From: Pseudomonadota bacterium
GTDB taxonomy: Bacteria; Pseudomonadota; Gammaproteobacteria; Burkholderiales; Casimicrobiaceae
Direction of reading: 5' to 3'
Length of the DNA: 64,000 bases
Assembly (NCBI GenBank): GCA_018241785.1
Contig: JAFEDF010000232.1
Location: 46,694 to 110,693, forward strand
Shown here: piece by piece, positions 1-12,044 of the stretch
Layout of the letters: each line of letters opens with the position of its first letter
Numbering within the stretch: position 1 is the stretch's first letter
Translations under genes and position numbers: made by a program
Notes under the pieces: generated by a model
Seen by the model: the letters and a program-made list of their open reading frames with translations, nothing else
Database searches by the model: none
Told to the model about the DNA's origin: nothing

Positions 1-331
1 GTTCCTGCGCAGGTCGATGCCCGAATGGCGTGCGCGCTACCCCGGCGTCGAGACGATGCACGTCGCCGTCATGGGATGCGTCGTCAACGGTCCGGGCGAA
101 TCGCGGCTCGCGAACATCGGCATCTCGCTGCCGGGCACCGGCGAATCGCCGGTGGCGCCCGTCTACGTCGACGGATGCAAGACGGTCACGCTGCGCGGCG
201 AGCGTATCGCCGAGGAGTTCGAGGCGATCGTCACCGAGTACGTCGAGGCGACCTGGGGCGGCAAGGCGGCGACGCCGCGCCTCCTGCCGCAGCACGGTGC
301 GGGCGCTCCGGCGCAGGTGCTGCGGCGATGA
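1..331 (+). CDS. ispG: 4-hydroxy-3-methylbut-2-enyl diphosphate synthase, C-terminal part
   Basis: This is the 3' end of ispG, cut by the left edge; the frame is open from base 2. The visible part includes [10 protein letters not shown], the conserved [4Fe-4S]-binding segment near the IspG C-terminus, followed by [13 protein letters not shown]. The enzyme makes HMBPP in the MEP isoprenoid pathway. About 110 residues are present. hisS starts 16 bp downstream, the usual betaproteobacterial order, so the two are probably co-transcribed. Confidence 0.93.
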   Translation, partial: FLRRSMPEWRARYPGVETMHVAVMGCVVNGPGESRLANIGISLPGTGESPVAPVYVDGCKTVTLRGERIAEEFEAIVTEYVEATWGGKAATPRLLPQHGAGAPAQVLRR

Positions 332-347
332 ACGGGCAGGCGCTGCG

Positions 348-1667
348 GTGACGGGTACGACGGCGACGACGCGGCCCCAGGCGCTGCAGGCGGTGCGCGG
401 GATGAACGACGTCCTTCCCGCCGAGACGCCACTGTGGGAGTTCTTCGAGGACACGACGCGCGACGTGTTCCGCCGCTACGGCTACCGCAACCTGCGCACG
501 CCGGTGGTCGAGCCGACGCCGCTCTTCGTGCGGGCGATCGGCGAGGTGACCGACGTCGTCGAGAAGGAGATGTACACGTTCAGCGACCGGCTGAGCGGCG
601 AGAGCCTGACGCTGCGCCCGGAGGCGACGGCGGGCATCGTGCGCGCGTCGATCGAGCACAGTCTGATCCACGAGCGTCCCCTGCGCGTGTGGACGTCGGG
701 CCCGATGTTCAGGCACGAGCGCCCGCAGAAGGGGCGCTACCGGCAGTTCCACCAGTTCGACGTCGAGGCGCTCGGCTTCGCCGGGCCCGACGTCGATGCG
801 GAGCAGATGGTGATGCTCGCGCGGCTGTGGCGCGAACTCGGCGTCGCCGACGGCATCAGGCTCGAGATCAACTCGATCGGCGACGCCGCCGAGCGCAAGG
901 CGCACCGCGCGGCGCTGATCGGCCATTTCGAGGCGAGTGTCGGGCTCCTCGACGACGATTCGAAGCGACGCCTGCACACGAACCCGCTGCGCATCCTCGA
1001 CAGCAAGAATCCGTCGCTGCGCGACGTGATCGAGAGGGCGCCGAAGCTCGTCGACCGCCTGTCCGGCGAGACGCGCGCGCACTTCGAAGGGGTGCAGGCG
1101 CTGCTCGCCGAAGCAGGGCTCGCGTTCACGATCAATCCGCGCCTCGTGCGCGGACTCGATTACTACAATCGCACGGTGTTCGAATTCGTGACCGACCGTC
1201 TCGGCGCCCAGGGCACGGTCGCCGGCGGCGGCCGCTACGACGGTCTCTTCGGGGAACTCGGCGGCAGGCCGACGCCCGCCTGCGGCTTCGGCATGGGCGT
1301 CGAGCGGATGGTCCTGCTCCTCAGGGAAGCGCGGAAGGAGGTGTCCGCGGCGCCGCTCGCCTATGTCGTGTACGCCGGCGAGCGGGCGGGCACGCTCGCC
1401 CGGCGTACCGCCGAGGAGCTGCGCAGCGCGGGACTCGCCGTCGTCACCAACGCCGGCGGCGGGAGCTTCAAGGCACAGATGAAGCGTGCCGATGCGAGCG
1501 GCGCCGAATTCGCGCTGATCGTCGGCGACGACGAAGCTGCGGCGGGAACCGTCGCAGTCAAGCCGCTGCGCGCGGATGCCTCGCAGGTCGGGGTACCCGC
1601 CGCGGCGATCGCAGCCTGGCTGCGCGAACGAATCGGTCGAACAGGGGATCGCGATGCCGGCGTATGA
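348..1667 (+). CDS. hisS: histidyl-tRNA synthetase
   Basis: Class II aminoacyl-tRNA synthetase that charges tRNA-His in the cytoplasm; 439 aa, normal for the family. Visible features are the N-terminal [12 protein letters not shown], motif 2 [14 protein letters not shown] near residue 121, the histidine-specific [15 protein letters not shown] near 265, GGGRYDGL near 294, motif 3 GFGMGVERM near 313, and a C-terminal anticodon-binding domain. I chose the GTG at 348 because the conserved N-terminal motif lies just inside it; the ATG at 402 would cut that motif. The 3' end overlaps the next gene by 14 bp. Confidence 0.96.
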   Translation: MTGTTATTRPQALQAVRGMNDVLPAETPLWEFFEDTTRDVFRRYGYRNLRTPVVEPTPLFVRAIGEVTDVVEKEMYTFSDRLSGESLTLRPEATAGIVRASIEHSLIHERPLRVWTSGPMFRHERPQKGRYRQFHQFDVEALGFAGPDVDAEQMVMLARLWRELGVADGIRLEINSIGDAAERKAHRAALIGHFEASVGLLDDDSKRRLHTNPLRILDSKNPSLRDVIERAPKLVDRLSGETRAHFEGVQALLAEAGLAFTINPRLVRGLDYYNRTVFEFVTDRLGAQGTVAGGGRYDGLFGELGGRPTPACGFGMGVERMVLLLREARKEVSAAPLAYVVYAGERAGTLARRTAEELRSAGLAVVTNAGGGSFKAQMKRADASGAEFALIVGDDEAAAGTVAVKPLRADASQVGVPAAAIAAWLRERIGRTGDRDAGV

Positions 1668-2418
1668 CCACGAAGAGCAGGACCAGCTCGAAGAGCTCAA
1701 GGCATGGTGGGAGCGCTGGGGCGCGCCGATCACGATTGCCGTGGTCGTCGCCGCGATCGTCATCGTCGGCTATCAGGGCTGGCGCTGGTGGGACGCGCGG
1801 CACACGCTCGAGGCCTCCGCGCTCTACGCCGCGGTCGACGCCGCGTCCACCGCCAAGGACGTGGCGAAGGCGAAGGACGCCGTCGCCGACCTCACCGACC
1901 GCTACGCGCGAACCGGCTACGCCGCGCGCGCCGAGCTCGTCTACGCGAAGATGCTCTACGATGCCGGCGACCACAAGGCTGCGCTGACGCAGCTCGGCTG
2001 GGCGCTCGATCACGCATCGGATGATGCGCTGAAGGCGATCGCACGCTACCGCATCGCGCAGATCCACGTCGACGACGCGCAGTACGACGCCGCGCTCGCC
2101 GCGCTCGACGCCGCGCACCCCGCTGCCTTCGACGGCATGTACGCCGACCTTCGGGGCGACGCGCTCGCCGCAGCCGGCCGCAGCGCCGACGCGCGCAAGG
2201 CGTACCAGACCGCGCTCGCCAAGCTCGACGCGAAGTCACCGTATCGCAATTACGTGCAGTTGAAGCTCGACTCGCTGCCCGTCTCCGCGCAGGCGGCCGC
2301 ACAGAACGCCGCGATCGCGCAGGGTGCCGCCGCGGCCGCACCCGCGGGCGCTGCGCCGCCCGCGCCCGCCAGCGCCGCGCCCGCGGCGCCCGCCACCTCC
2401 ACCGCGGGCAAGCCATGA
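1654..2418 (+). CDS. yfgM: YfgM-like tetratricopeptide membrane protein
   Basis: 254-aa protein of the YfgM/UPF0070 family (ancillary SecYEG translocon/periplasmic chaperone partner in E. coli). A short cytoplasmic N-terminus is followed by one membrane segment at about residues 24-43, then a periplasmic region of TPR-like helices ([19 protein letters not shown]). The last 45 residues are an Ala/Pro-rich low-complexity tail. The ATG at 1654 is preceded by AGGGG and starts right before the conserved acidic N-terminus, so an upstream in-frame ATG at 1576 is unlikely. It overlaps hisS and bamB, the standard hisS-yfgM-bamB operon. Confidence 0.88.
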   Translation: MPAYDHEEQDQLEELKAWWERWGAPITIAVVVAAIVIVGYQGWRWWDARHTLEASALYAAVDAASTAKDVAKAKDAVADLTDRYARTGYAARAELVYAKMLYDAGDHKAALTQLGWALDHASDDALKAIARYRIAQIHVDDAQYDAALAALDAAHPAAFDGMYADLRGDALAAAGRSADARKAYQTALAKLDAKSPYRNYVQLKLDSLPVSAQAAAQNAAIAQGAAAAAPAGAAPPAPASAAPAAPATSTAGKP

Positions 2419-3608
2419 CACGATCGACCGCCTTGCCGGGGCTCGCGGTCGCGCTCGCTGCGGCCGTGCTCGTCGCCGGCTGCAATAGCCTGTCGTCGGA
2501 CTCCCTCACGCTGCCGACGATTCCGCCGCCTTCGTTCGACTGGCTGACCGGAGGCTCGAACAAGCCGGGGCCGCTGCCCGCGGTGACCACCCGCGCGACG
2601 GCGAGCGTCATCTGGCGCGCGGAGGTCGGCAAGGCCGGCCCGGGATTCGCGCCGGCGATCACTCCCGATGCCGTCTACGCCGCCGCGCAGGACGGCACGC
2701 TCGCGCGCTTCGACCCGGCGACCGGACGCACGGTGTGGCGCATCAACGCGGGACAGAAGCTCGAAGCGGGTCCCGGCGCGGGAGCATCGCTCGTCGTCGT
2801 CGGCACCGACAAGGGCAAGGTGCTCGCGTTCGACGGTGACGGCAAGCCCCGTTGGACGGGGCAGGTGTCGAGCGAGGTGATCTCGCCTCCGATCGTCGCC
2901 GGCGACGTCGTCGTCGTCCAGTCCGGCGACGGACGAATCTACGGGCTCGCCGGCGACACCGGCAAGACGCAGTGGGTCGATCCAAGGACGCTGCCGCCGC
3001 TCACCATCCGCAACAGCGCGGGGGGCATCGAGACGCGCGGAGGGGTGTTCATCGGCACCGCGGGCGGGAGGCTCATCGCGCTCGCCTCCGAGACCGGCGC
3101 GATCGGCTGGGACGGGACGGTCGCCGTGCCGAAGGGTTCGACCGAGCTCGACCGGATCGCCGACGTCACCAGCCTGCCGTTCATCGACGAGAACGAGGTC
3201 TGCGCCGCGGCCTATCAGGGCAGGATCGCCTGCTTCGATCTCGTCCGCGGCACGCTCCTGTGGACGCGCGACATCTCGAGCCTCGCCGGCATCAGCGGCG
3301 ACACGTCGCGGATCTACGTCGTCGCCGCCGACGGCAGCGTACAGGCGCTCGACCGCTCGAACGGCGCATCGGTGTGGAAGCAGGACGCGCTCGCGAAGCG
3401 CCGGATCGGCGGACCGCAGGTGATCGGCGACGACGTTGCGGTGATCGACGTCGAAGGCTACCTGCACCTCATCGCGCGCTCCGACGGCCGCTACGTCGGC
3501 CGGCTCGCCACCGACGGCAGCGCGGCGACCGCCCAGCCGGCACGGTTCGGCGGCGGCATCCTGTGGCAATCGCGGAAGGGCGATCTCTACGCCGTCACCG
3601 CGAGGTGA
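2415..3608 (+). CDS. bamB: outer membrane assembly lipoprotein BamB
   Basis: 397-aa lipoprotein of the BAM complex that inserts beta-barrel proteins into the outer membrane. A signal peptide ends in the lipobox LVAG-C, with lipidated Cys23. The rest is a PQQ-type eight-blade propeller seen as repeated blades ([52 protein letters not shown]). The start ATG overlaps the yfgM stop as ATGA, so it is translationally coupled. Confidence 0.95.
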   Translation: MTRSTALPGLAVALAAAVLVAGCNSLSSDSLTLPTIPPPSFDWLTGGSNKPGPLPAVTTRATASVIWRAEVGKAGPGFAPAITPDAVYAAAQDGTLARFDPATGRTVWRINAGQKLEAGPGAGASLVVVGTDKGKVLAFDGDGKPRWTGQVSSEVISPPIVAGDVVVVQSGDGRIYGLAGDTGKTQWVDPRTLPPLTIRNSAGGIETRGGVFIGTAGGRLIALASETGAIGWDGTVAVPKGSTELDRIADVTSLPFIDENEVCAAAYQGRIACFDLVRGTLLWTRDISSLAGISGDTSRIYVVAADGSVQALDRSNGASVWKQDALAKRRIGGPQVIGDDVAVIDVEGYLHLIARSDGRYVGRLATDGSAATAQPARFGGGILWQSRKGDLYAVTAR

Positions 3609-3657
3609 CGGCGCAGCCGCGCCGCCGTCTCTCGACGGACGGCGGAGGACGACAGCG

Positions 3658-5028
3658 ATGCTCCCGACCATTGCCCTCGTCGGCCGGCCCAACGTCGGCA
3701 AGTCGACGCTCTTCAACCGGCTGACGAAGAGCCGCAACGCGCTCGTCGCCGACATTCCGGGCCTCACGCGCGACCGGCATTACGGCCGCGCGCGTGCCGG
3801 CGAGCGCGACTACCTCGTCGTCGACACCGGCGGCTTCGAGCCGGTCGCGACCTCGGGCATCCTGTTCGAGATGGCGAAGCAGACGCGCACGGCGATCGCC
3901 GAGTGCGACGCCGTCGTGTTCGTCGTCGATGCTCGCACGGGCCTGACGCCGCAGGACCGGACGATCGGCGAGCTCTTGCGCCGCTGCGGACGCCCGGTGA
4001 TCGTCGCCGTGAACAAGGCCGAGGGGATGCCGCGCGAGCGCGCGACGGCCGAGTTCCACGAGCTCGCACTCGGCGAACCGTGGCCGGTGTCGGCGGCGCA
4101 CGGCGAGAACGTCCGCGACCTCGTCGAGATCGCGCTCGACCGCTGCGCAATGCCCGCCGAATCGGCGCCGCCCGCGGCCGGCGACGCGAGCGACGCGGAC
4201 GCCGCCACCGGCGGCCGGATCGTCGTGGCGATCGTCGGCCGGCCCAACGTCGGAAAGTCGACGCTCGTCAACGCGCTCGTCGGCGAGGAGCGCGTGATCG
4301 CGTTCGACGAGCCGGGCACGACGCGCGACTCGATCCGCCTCGACTTCGACGCGCGCGGACGCCGCTACACGCTGATCGACACCGCGGGCGTGCGCCGCCG
4401 CGCCAGGATCGACGGCACGATCGAGAAGTTCTCGGTGATCAAGACGCTGCAATCGATCGCCGATGCGCACGTGGTCGTCCTGCTGCTCGACGCCGTCGAC
4501 GGGATCAGCGAGCAGGACGCTCACCTTGCGGGGCACGTGCTCGAGGCCGGACGCGCGCTCGTCGTCGCGATCAACAAGTGGGATGCCGCCTCGCGCGAGC
4601 AGCGCGAGGCCGTGCGAAGCGACATCGCGCGCAAGCTCGCGTTCGTCGACTTCGCACAGCAGCAGGCGATCTCCGCCCGCGCGCGCCAGGGGCTTGGCGA
4701 ACTGCTCAACGCCGTCGACGCCGCGTACGCAGCGGCGATGGCGCGGCTGCCGACGCCGCGCCTGACGCGAACGCTGCAGCAGGCCGTGCTGCGCCAGCAG
4801 CCGCCGCGCGCGGGCATGGTGCGCCCGAAGCTCCGCTACGCCCACCAGGGCGGCATGAACCCGCCGATCGTCGTGATACACGGCTCGGCCTTGCGCCACG
4901 TCCCGGCCGCCTACCGGCGCTACCTGGAACATTTCTTCGCCGACGCGTTCCAACTGCGCGGCACCCCGCTTAGGATAGAATTCAGGACGGGTGCCAACCC
5001 TTGGGCGGACACTACCGCACGCCGCTAG
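3658..5028 (+). CDS. der: ribosome-associated GTPase Der (EngA)
   Basis: 456-aa GTPase needed for 50S subunit maturation. Two tandem G domains are clear: GRPNVGKST occurs near residues 8-16 and again near 193-201, each with its DTGG/DTAG and NKxE/NKWD motifs. A C-terminal KH-like domain follows. It starts 49 bp after bamB on the same strand. There is no sign of truncation. Confidence 0.97.
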   Translation: MLPTIALVGRPNVGKSTLFNRLTKSRNALVADIPGLTRDRHYGRARAGERDYLVVDTGGFEPVATSGILFEMAKQTRTAIAECDAVVFVVDARTGLTPQDRTIGELLRRCGRPVIVAVNKAEGMPRERATAEFHELALGEPWPVSAAHGENVRDLVEIALDRCAMPAESAPPAAGDASDADAATGGRIVVAIVGRPNVGKSTLVNALVGEERVIAFDEPGTTRDSIRLDFDARGRRYTLIDTAGVRRRARIDGTIEKFSVIKTLQSIADAHVVVLLLDAVDGISEQDAHLAGHVLEAGRALVVAINKWDAASREQREAVRSDIARKLAFVDFAQQQAISARARQGLGELLNAVDAAYAAAMARLPTPRLTRTLQQAVLRQQPPRAGMVRPKLRYAHQGGMNPPIVVIHGSALRHVPAAYRRYLEHFFADAFQLRGTPLRIEFRTGANPWADTTARR

Positions 5029-5131
5029 CGCGACCCGTGCCACAGCGTGGCGAATCGCGCAGGCCCGCCGGCCGACTGCGCCGCGCGAGCCGGGTGCAAG
5101 ACGCGGGACAATCGAGACGCGGAGCCGATCG

Positions 5132-5380
5132 ATGAGCAACAAAGGGCAAATGCTACAAGACCCGTTCCTCAACACCCTGCGCAAGGAGCACGTGCAGGTC
5201 TCGATCTACCTGGTGAACGGAATCAAGCTCCAGGGCCAGATCGAGTCGTTCGACCAGTACGTCGTGCTGCTCAAGAACACCGTCACGCAGATGGTCTACA
5301 AGCACGCGATCTCCACCGTGGTCCCGTCGCGGCCGGTCGCGATGCCGCACCCGAATCACGGCCACGAAGCAGAATCCTGA
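5132..5380 (+). CDS. hfq: RNA chaperone Hfq
   Basis: 82-aa Sm-like hexameric RNA chaperone for small-RNA regulation. Sm1 ([20 protein letters not shown]) and Sm2 ([14 protein letters not shown]) are intact. The ATG at 5132 follows GGAG at a good distance and gives the canonical [12 protein letters not shown] start; the longer in-frame start at 4991 lies inside der and is rejected. The C-terminal tail is short and His/Glu-rich, typical of betaproteobacteria. hflX follows. Confidence 0.97.
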   Translation: MSNKGQMLQDPFLNTLRKEHVQVSIYLVNGIKLQGQIESFDQYVVLLKNTVTQMVYKHAISTVVPSRPVAMPHPNHGHEAES

Positions 5381-5425
5381 GTTGCGCGGGCTCGCTGAAC
5401 TCGCGACGCCCGCGGGCGCCTGAGC

Positions 5426-6556
5426 TTGTTCGAGCGTCCGGCAGGCGGTGACCGGGCGCTCGTCGTCGCGCTCGAAGTCGACGGCGAGCGCCGCTCCGGA
5501 CGGCGCGAGGAGATCGCCGCGCTCGCCGCCTCGGCCGGAGCCACGGTCGTCGGCGAGCTCGGCGGACGCCGCGCGCGCCCCGATCCTGCCCTGTTCGCAG
5601 GCCGCGGCAAGGTCGAGGAAATCGCCGGCCGCAGGCGCGAGTCGGCGGCCGATCTCGTCATCTTCGATCACGCGCTCTCCGGCGTCCAGCAGCGCAACCT
5701 CGAGCGCGCACTCGAGTGCCGCGTCGTCGACCGCACGAGCCTCATCCTCGACATCTTCGCGCAGCGCGCGCGCAGCGCCGAAGGGAAGCTGCAGGTCGAG
5801 CTCGCGCAGCTGTCGCACATGGCGACGCGCCTCGTCGGAGGCTGGACCCACCTCGAGCGCCAGAAGGGCGGGATCGGCCTGCGCGGCCCGGGCGAGACCC
5901 AGCTCGAGACCGACCGGCGCCTGATCACGCACCGCGTGAAGCTGCTGCGCGAGAGGCTGCGCCGCGTCGCGACGCGGCGCTCGACGCAGAACCGCGCGCG
6001 CCAGCGCGCCGACCTTCGCACCATCGCGCTGATCGGCTACACCAACGCCGGCAAGTCGACGCTCTTCAACCGGCTGACCGGGGCCCGCGTCTATGCTGCC
6101 GACCAGCTCTTCGCGACACTCGACACCACGCTGCGCCGCGTGCACGCGCCGGGAGCGCAGCCGCTCGTGCTGTCGGACACGGTCGGCTTCATCCACGACC
6201 TGCCCCACGATCTCATCGCGGCCTTCGCGGCGACGCTCGCCGAGGCGGGCGAAGCCGATCTCCTGCTGCACGTCATCGACGCAAGCGCGCCCGACCGCGA
6301 CCTGCAGGTCGCTGCCGTCCAGCGGCTGCTCACGGAGATCGGCGCCGCCGGGGTGCCGCAGATCAGGGTGCTCAACAAGTGCGACCTCGCCGGGCTCGAG
6401 GCGGGCCTGGAGCGCGACGGCTGTGGTACCATCTGCGCCGTTCGTGTCAGTGCCGCGACCGGCGCCGGGATCGACCTGCTGCGCGCCGCGCTGGCCGAAC
6501 GCTTTCCGCTCGACTCCAACGTTCACGCAACGTCCACGACTGCGCCATCCGGCTGA
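5426..6556 (+). CDS. hflX: GTPase HflX
   Basis: 376-aa ribosome-splitting GTPase of the Obg-HflX superfamily, active in heat or stress recovery. The N-terminal HflX domain contains the glycine-rich GGWTHLERQKGGIGLRGPGE region. The G domain has GYTNAGKSTLFN, SDTVGF and NKCD. The start is a TTG at 5426 that gives MFERPAGG; no ATG or GTG fits better. It lies between hfq and hflK as in most proteobacteria. Confidence 0.95.
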   Translation: MFERPAGGDRALVVALEVDGERRSGRREEIAALAASAGATVVGELGGRRARPDPALFAGRGKVEEIAGRRRESAADLVIFDHALSGVQQRNLERALECRVVDRTSLILDIFAQRARSAEGKLQVELAQLSHMATRLVGGWTHLERQKGGIGLRGPGETQLETDRRLITHRVKLLRERLRRVATRRSTQNRARQRADLRTIALIGYTNAGKSTLFNRLTGARVYAADQLFATLDTTLRRVHAPGAQPLVLSDTVGFIHDLPHDLIAAFAATLAEAGEADLLLHVIDASAPDRDLQVAAVQRLLTEIGAAGVPQIRVLNKCDLAGLEAGLERDGCGTICAVRVSAATGAGIDLLRAALAERFPLDSNVHATSTTAPSG

Positions 6557-6613
6557 CCGGGGTCCGCGCAACTCGTCTTCGCCGCCCATGCAGAACACCT
6601 CGATGGCTCCGTC

Positions 6614-7813
6614 GTGTCGCTGAACGACCCGCAGTGGGGGAAGCGCGGCGGCGGTGGCCCGCCAGATCTCGACGAGATCTGGCGCAACGTCAACCGGCGA
6701 ATGAGCGAACTCCTCGGCCGCAAGCCGCCGCAGGACCCGGGCGAAGGAGGAACTCCGACGGGCGGCGTCCCGCTCGCGGGACTCCTGTGGCTCGTCGCGC
6801 TCGTCATCGTGATCTGGGTCGCCAGCGGCTTCTACATCGTCGACGCGGGACGACGCGGCGTGGTGACACGCTTCGGCCGCTACACCGAGACGACGCAGCC
6901 GGGCCCGCGCTGGCACCTGCCGTGGCCGATCGAGGCCGTCCAGCTCGTCGACTTCTCGCAGGTCAAGACGATCGAGATCGGCTACCGCAACACCCCGAAG
7001 AACAAGATCGACGCGGAAGCGGTGATGCTGACCGAGGACGAGAACATCGTCGACATCGAGTTTGCGGTCCAGTACAACCTGAAGAGCGCCGAGGACTACG
7101 TCTTCAACAACCGCCGGCCCGACCAGATCGTGTCCTACGTCGCCGAATCGGCGATTCGCGAGGTGGTCGGCAAGAGCAAGATGGACTTCGCACTCTACGA
7201 GGGCCGCGAGCAGATCGCGAAGCAGACCGAGCAGCTGATGCAGCAGATGCTCGACCGCTACCGCACAGGCGTGTTCGTGCAGAAGGTGACCCTGCAGAAC
7301 GTGCAGCCGCCCGACAAGGTGCAGGCCGCGTTCGACGATGCCGTCAAGGCGGGCCAGGACCGCGAGCGGCTGAAGAACGAGGGCCAGGCGTACGCCAACG
7401 ACGTGGTGCCCCGGGCGCGCGGCGCAGCCGCGCGGCTGCTCGAGGAAGCCAACGGCTACGCGGCGGAGGTCGTGCAGCGCGCCGAAGGCGACACGCAGCG
7501 CTTCGACAAGGTGCTCGCCGAATACCGGAAGGCTCCCGGAGTCACCCGCGAGCGCCTCTACCTCGACACGATGCAGTCGGTGCTCGGCAGCACGAACAAG
7601 GTGATCATCGACCAGAAGAGCGGTGGAAACCTCCTCTATCTCCCCCTCGACAAGCTGATCGAGAAGGCGGCCGCGGCTCCGGCGGGACCGGAGCCTTCGC
7701 CGAGCCCGGCGACGACGCGGAGCCCTGCGCCCGCCACGAGCTCGCCCGACAGCGGCGCCGGCTTCGACCCGTCGCGCTCGCGCGAAGCGCTGCGCAACCG
7801 CGAGGGGCGCTGA
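6614..7813 (+). CDS. hflK: HflK subunit of the HflKC membrane complex
   Basis: 399-aa SPFH/band-7 protein that forms the large periplasmic HflKC cage around FtsH. A Gly-rich N-terminus (RGGGGPPDLDEIW) is followed by a membrane segment at about residues 55-74, the SPFH domain and a long coiled-coil region ending in SRSREALRNREGR. The GTG start at 6614 gives the conserved MSLNDPQWGK. hflC starts 4 bp after its stop. Confidence 0.95.
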   Translation: MSLNDPQWGKRGGGGPPDLDEIWRNVNRRMSELLGRKPPQDPGEGGTPTGGVPLAGLLWLVALVIVIWVASGFYIVDAGRRGVVTRFGRYTETTQPGPRWHLPWPIEAVQLVDFSQVKTIEIGYRNTPKNKIDAEAVMLTEDENIVDIEFAVQYNLKSAEDYVFNNRRPDQIVSYVAESAIREVVGKSKMDFALYEGREQIAKQTEQLMQQMLDRYRTGVFVQKVTLQNVQPPDKVQAAFDDAVKAGQDRERLKNEGQAYANDVVPRARGAAARLLEEANGYAAEVVQRAEGDTQRFDKVLAEYRKAPGVTRERLYLDTMQSVLGSTNKVIIDQKSGGNLLYLPLDKLIEKAAAAPAGPEPSPSPATTRSPAPATSSPDSGAGFDPSRSREALRNREGR

Positions 7814-7817
7814 TCCG

Positions 7818-8714
7818 ATGAAGCTGACGCTCCCCGCCATCGCCGCCGTCGTCGCCGTGCTGTTCGTCGCGTCGCAATCGATCTACACGGTCGACCAGCG
7901 CAAGTACGCGATCAAGTTCCAGCTCGGCGAGATCGTCGAGACGCAGTCGCAGGCCGGCCTCTACTTCAAGTGGCCGTTCATCCAGAACGTCAAGTACTAC
8001 GACAAGGTCAACCTGACGCTCGACAACCCCGAGCCCGACCGGATGACGACCTCCGAGAAGAAGCCGCTCCTCGTCGACTTCTTCGTGCTGTGGAGGATCA
8101 CCGACGTCCGCCAGTACTACGTGTCGGTGCAGGGCGACGAGGAGGCGGCACGGCGCAGGCTCGCGCAGACGGTGCGGGCGAATCTCGCCGAGGAATTCAA
8201 CAAGCACGACGTCCATGAGGCGATCGCTTCCGCGCGCGACAAGATCACCTCGATCACCCAGCAGAAGGCGAACGTCGACGCGAAGTCGATCGGCGTCGAG
8301 GTCGTCGACGTGCGCCTGCGCCGCGTCGAGCTCCCCCCCGACGTCACCAGCCCGGTCTATCAGCGGATGGAGTCCGAGCGGCGCCGCGTCGCCAACGAGT
8401 TGCGTTCGACGGGCGCGGCCGAATCCGAGCAGATCCGCGCCGACGCCGATCGCCAGCGCCAGGTAATTCTCGCCGACGCCTACCACCAGGCGCAGAAGAT
8501 CAAGGGTGACGGCGACGGCAAGGCTTCGCTGATCTACGGGCAGGAGTACAGCAAGGATCCCGAGTTCTATTCGTTCTACCGCAGCCTCGACGCGTACAAG
8601 GCGACGCTGCAGGGCCGCCACGACTTGCTGGTGCTCGACCCCAGCTCGCAGTTTTTCCAGTACTTCAAGCAGGACGGCATCGCAAAATCGCCCGCCGGCG
8701 CCCGGGCCAGGTAG
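7818..8714 (+). CDS. hflC: HflC subunit of the HflKC membrane complex
   Basis: 298-aa SPFH/band-7 partner of HflK. One N-terminal membrane anchor (about residues 4-19) is followed by VDQRKYAIKFQLGEIVE and the band-7 domain. The conserved C-terminal SEFFYSFYRSLDAYK-type segment is recognisable here as DPEFYSFYRSLDAYK. Near-contiguous with hflK, so one operon; the pair restrains FtsH. Confidence 0.95.
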   Translation: MKLTLPAIAAVVAVLFVASQSIYTVDQRKYAIKFQLGEIVETQSQAGLYFKWPFIQNVKYYDKVNLTLDNPEPDRMTTSEKKPLLVDFFVLWRITDVRQYYVSVQGDEEAARRRLAQTVRANLAEEFNKHDVHEAIASARDKITSITQQKANVDAKSIGVEVVDVRLRRVELPPDVTSPVYQRMESERRRVANELRSTGAAESEQIRADADRQRQVILADAYHQAQKIKGDGDGKASLIYGQEYSKDPEFYSFYRSLDAYKATLQGRHDLLVLDPSSQFFQYFKQDGIAKSPAGARAR

Positions 8715-8745
8715 GCCCGCGGCGCGGGGGACCGACGGGGGGCGC

Positions 8746-8937
8746 GTGTCTGGGACACTGTGGACCGCACTGGCGCTTGTCCTGGTCCTCGAGGGGCTGC
8801 TGCCGTTCGTCGCGCCGCGCCTTTGGCGCGACAGCTTCAGGCGCCTCACCGAGCTCACCGACGGCCAGCTCCGCTTCGTCGGCATGATCTCGATCGGCAT
8901 CGGGCTCATCGGCCTCTATCTGACCGGCAATGCATAA
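8746..8937 (+). CDS. DUF2065 (YjeT-type) small membrane protein
   Basis: 63-aa hydrophobic protein with two predicted membrane helices (about residues 5-25 and 42-60) and the family's LxRFVGMISIGIGL-like segment. Members of DUF2065 commonly sit between hflC and purA/hisZ; the function is not known to me. The start is a GTG at 8746. Its 3' end overlaps hisZ by 8 bp, which supports co-translation. Confidence 0.85.
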   Translation: MSGTLWTALALVLVLEGLLPFVAPRLWRDSFRRLTELTDGQLRFVGMISIGIGLIGLYLTGNA

Positions 8938-9904
8938 GTGGCTTCTCCCTGACGCGATCGACGACCTCCTCCCGGACGAGGCGATCGTCGTCGAGCGGCT
9001 GCGCCGCGTCCTGCTCGATCACTTCGGCGGCGCCGGGTACCGCCTCGTGCGCCCGCCGCTCGTCGAGCATCTCGAGTCGCTGCTGACCGGAAGCGGCCGC
9101 GACCTCGAGTTGCAGACGTTCAAGGTCGTCGATCCGCTGTCGGGGCGCCTTCTCGGAGTGCGTGCCGACATCACGCCGCAGGTGGCGCGCATCGACGCCC
9201 ACCTCCTGAACGAGCCGGGGCCGACGCGCCTCTGCTATGCCGGGAGCGTGCTGCGCACGGCCGCGGACGGGCCGGGTGCAACGCGCGAAGTCATGCAGGT
9301 CGGAGCCGAGCTCTTCGGCGTTGCGGGCATCGAAGCCGATCGCGAGGTGCTGAACCTCCTCGCGTCGGCGCTCGCCGCCGCAGGCGTCGTTCGCGTCCAC
9401 CTCGACCTTGGTCACGTCGGCATCTATCGCGCGCTCGCCGCCGGTGCGGGCCTGTCGGGCGACGGCGAGAGCGAAGAGATCTTCGACGCGCTGCGGCTGA
9501 AGGACCGGCCGGCGGTCACCGAGCTGACGGCGCGGCTGCCGCGCGCCTGGGGCAATGCGCTCGCCGCGCTGACGACGCTCTACGGACCGTCGACCGAGAT
9601 ACTGCCCGCCGCGCGGCGCGTGCTCCCCGACATCCCGGCCATCGCCAACGCGCTCGCGGCACTCGACGACCTCGCGGCGTCGGCGGCGCAGTACGTGGAT
9701 GCGCTGCACGTCGATCTCGGCGACGTGCGCGGCTATCATTACCACAATGGCGTGATCTTCTCGGCCTATGCGTCGGGCTCGCCGGTTGCCGTCGGGAACG
9801 GGGGACGCTACGACGGCATCGGCCGGGCGTTCGGGCGCGCGCGGCCGGCAACCGGCTTCACGCTTTATCTGCGCCAGCTGACCGACCTCGTCGCCGGCGC
9901 CTGA
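8930..9904 (+). CDS. hisZ: ATP phosphoribosyltransferase regulatory subunit HisZ
   Basis: 324-aa HisRS-like protein without synthetase activity that partners short-form HisG in the first step of histidine synthesis. It starts with KWLLPDAIDDLLPDEA and shows the class II synthetase-like core (RADITPQVARIDAH, GNGGRYDGIGRAFGRARPATGF). It is shorter than the roughly 380 aa I expect for many HisZ proteins, mainly towards the C-terminus. hisG is not in this window. The position between DUF2065 and purA is typical of betaproteobacteria. Confidence 0.93.
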   Translation: MHKWLLPDAIDDLLPDEAIVVERLRRVLLDHFGGAGYRLVRPPLVEHLESLLTGSGRDLELQTFKVVDPLSGRLLGVRADITPQVARIDAHLLNEPGPTRLCYAGSVLRTAADGPGATREVMQVGAELFGVAGIEADREVLNLLASALAAAGVVRVHLDLGHVGIYRALAAGAGLSGDGESEEIFDALRLKDRPAVTELTARLPRAWGNALAALTTLYGPSTEILPAARRVLPDIPAIANALAALDDLAASAAQYVDALHVDLGDVRGYHYHNGVIFSAYASGSPVAVGNGGRYDGIGRAFGRARPATGFTLYLRQLTDLVAGA

Positions 9905-11227
<1,323 letters not shown>

Positions 11228-11254
11228 GCGCAAGGCTGCGCAGGGAGGCGCCCT

Positions 11255-11767
11255 TTGAGCCTGCACGTCGACTGGCACCAGTACCATCGATGCGTCGAGC
11301 GTCTCGCGCTCACCGTCTACGAGTCGGATTTCCGGTTCGACCAGATCATCTGCATCGCGCGCGGGGGCTTGCGCGTCGGCGACGTGCTGTCGCGGATCTT
11401 CGATCAGCCGCTCGCGATCCTGTCGACGCACTCGTATGCCGCCGAAGGCGGAACGATCCGCGGCGAGCTGGTGATCGCCGAGCACATGACGATGACGCGG
11501 CCGCGCCTGGGCTCGCGCGTGCTGCTCGTCGACGACATGGTGGACTCCGGCCACACGCTCGCCGCCGTGCACGCCGAGCTGCCGCGCCGCTTCCCGCACA
11601 TCGTCGAGCTGCGTACCGCCGTGCTGTGGTGGAAGGCGAGGTCGGTGTTCAGGCCCGACTACTGCGTCGACTACCTCGCCGACAGCCCGTGGATCCGCCA
11701 GCCGTTCGAGGTGTACGACAGCCTCGATCCGGCGATGCTGCGCGAGCGGCTCGCCGCCCCTGCATGA
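11255..11767 (+). CDS. phosphoribosyltransferase family protein
   Basis: 170-aa PRTase-fold protein. The PRPP-binding signature is VLLVDDMVDSGHT with the acidic pair at 93-94, and there is an upstream CIARGGLRVGDVL loop like those of Gpt/Hpt-type enzymes. It is commonly found behind purA in betaproteobacteria and is likely a purine salvage or regulatory phosphoribosyltransferase; the base specificity cannot be read from the sequence. The TTG start at 11255 is supported by a strong AGGGAGG about 8 bp upstream. Confidence 0.85.
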   Translation: MSLHVDWHQYHRCVERLALTVYESDFRFDQIICIARGGLRVGDVLSRIFDQPLAILSTHSYAAEGGTIRGELVIAEHMTMTRPRLGSRVLLVDDMVDSGHTLAAVHAELPRRFPHIVELRTAVLWWKARSVFRPDYCVDYLADSPWIRQPFEVYDSLDPAMLRERLAAPA

Positions 11768-12044
11768 GGACGCGGCGACTTCACCACCGCCGACCGCGGG
11801 GCTCCGGGTGCCCGGCATCGCGAAGGGGCTAGACGCGCACCTGCGGCCACACCGCGCCGCGTCGGACCGCCGTCGCATGCTATGCTCGACGCCGCTCCAC
11901 GGGTGCCGCCGCCGATCGGCGCTGCTTGGGCAATCACGGTCGGCCGGTCAGCGTGCCCGTGAACGCGCGGCCGCTGCCTGCCCCGAAGATCCGCTGCGCT
12001 CATCCGAACGCCCGCGCGAGCGCACGAGCGAGCTAAACACCGAT

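Noticed and set aside
4976..4981. TAGAAT as the -10 of an hfq promoter inside der
   Set aside because: No acceptable -35 lies at the right distance, so I did not list it.
11768..12044. Open frames in the gap between the phosphoribosyltransferase gene and the tRNA
   Set aside because: Compositionally random, no ribosome-binding sites and one runs through the tRNA. I see no gene here.
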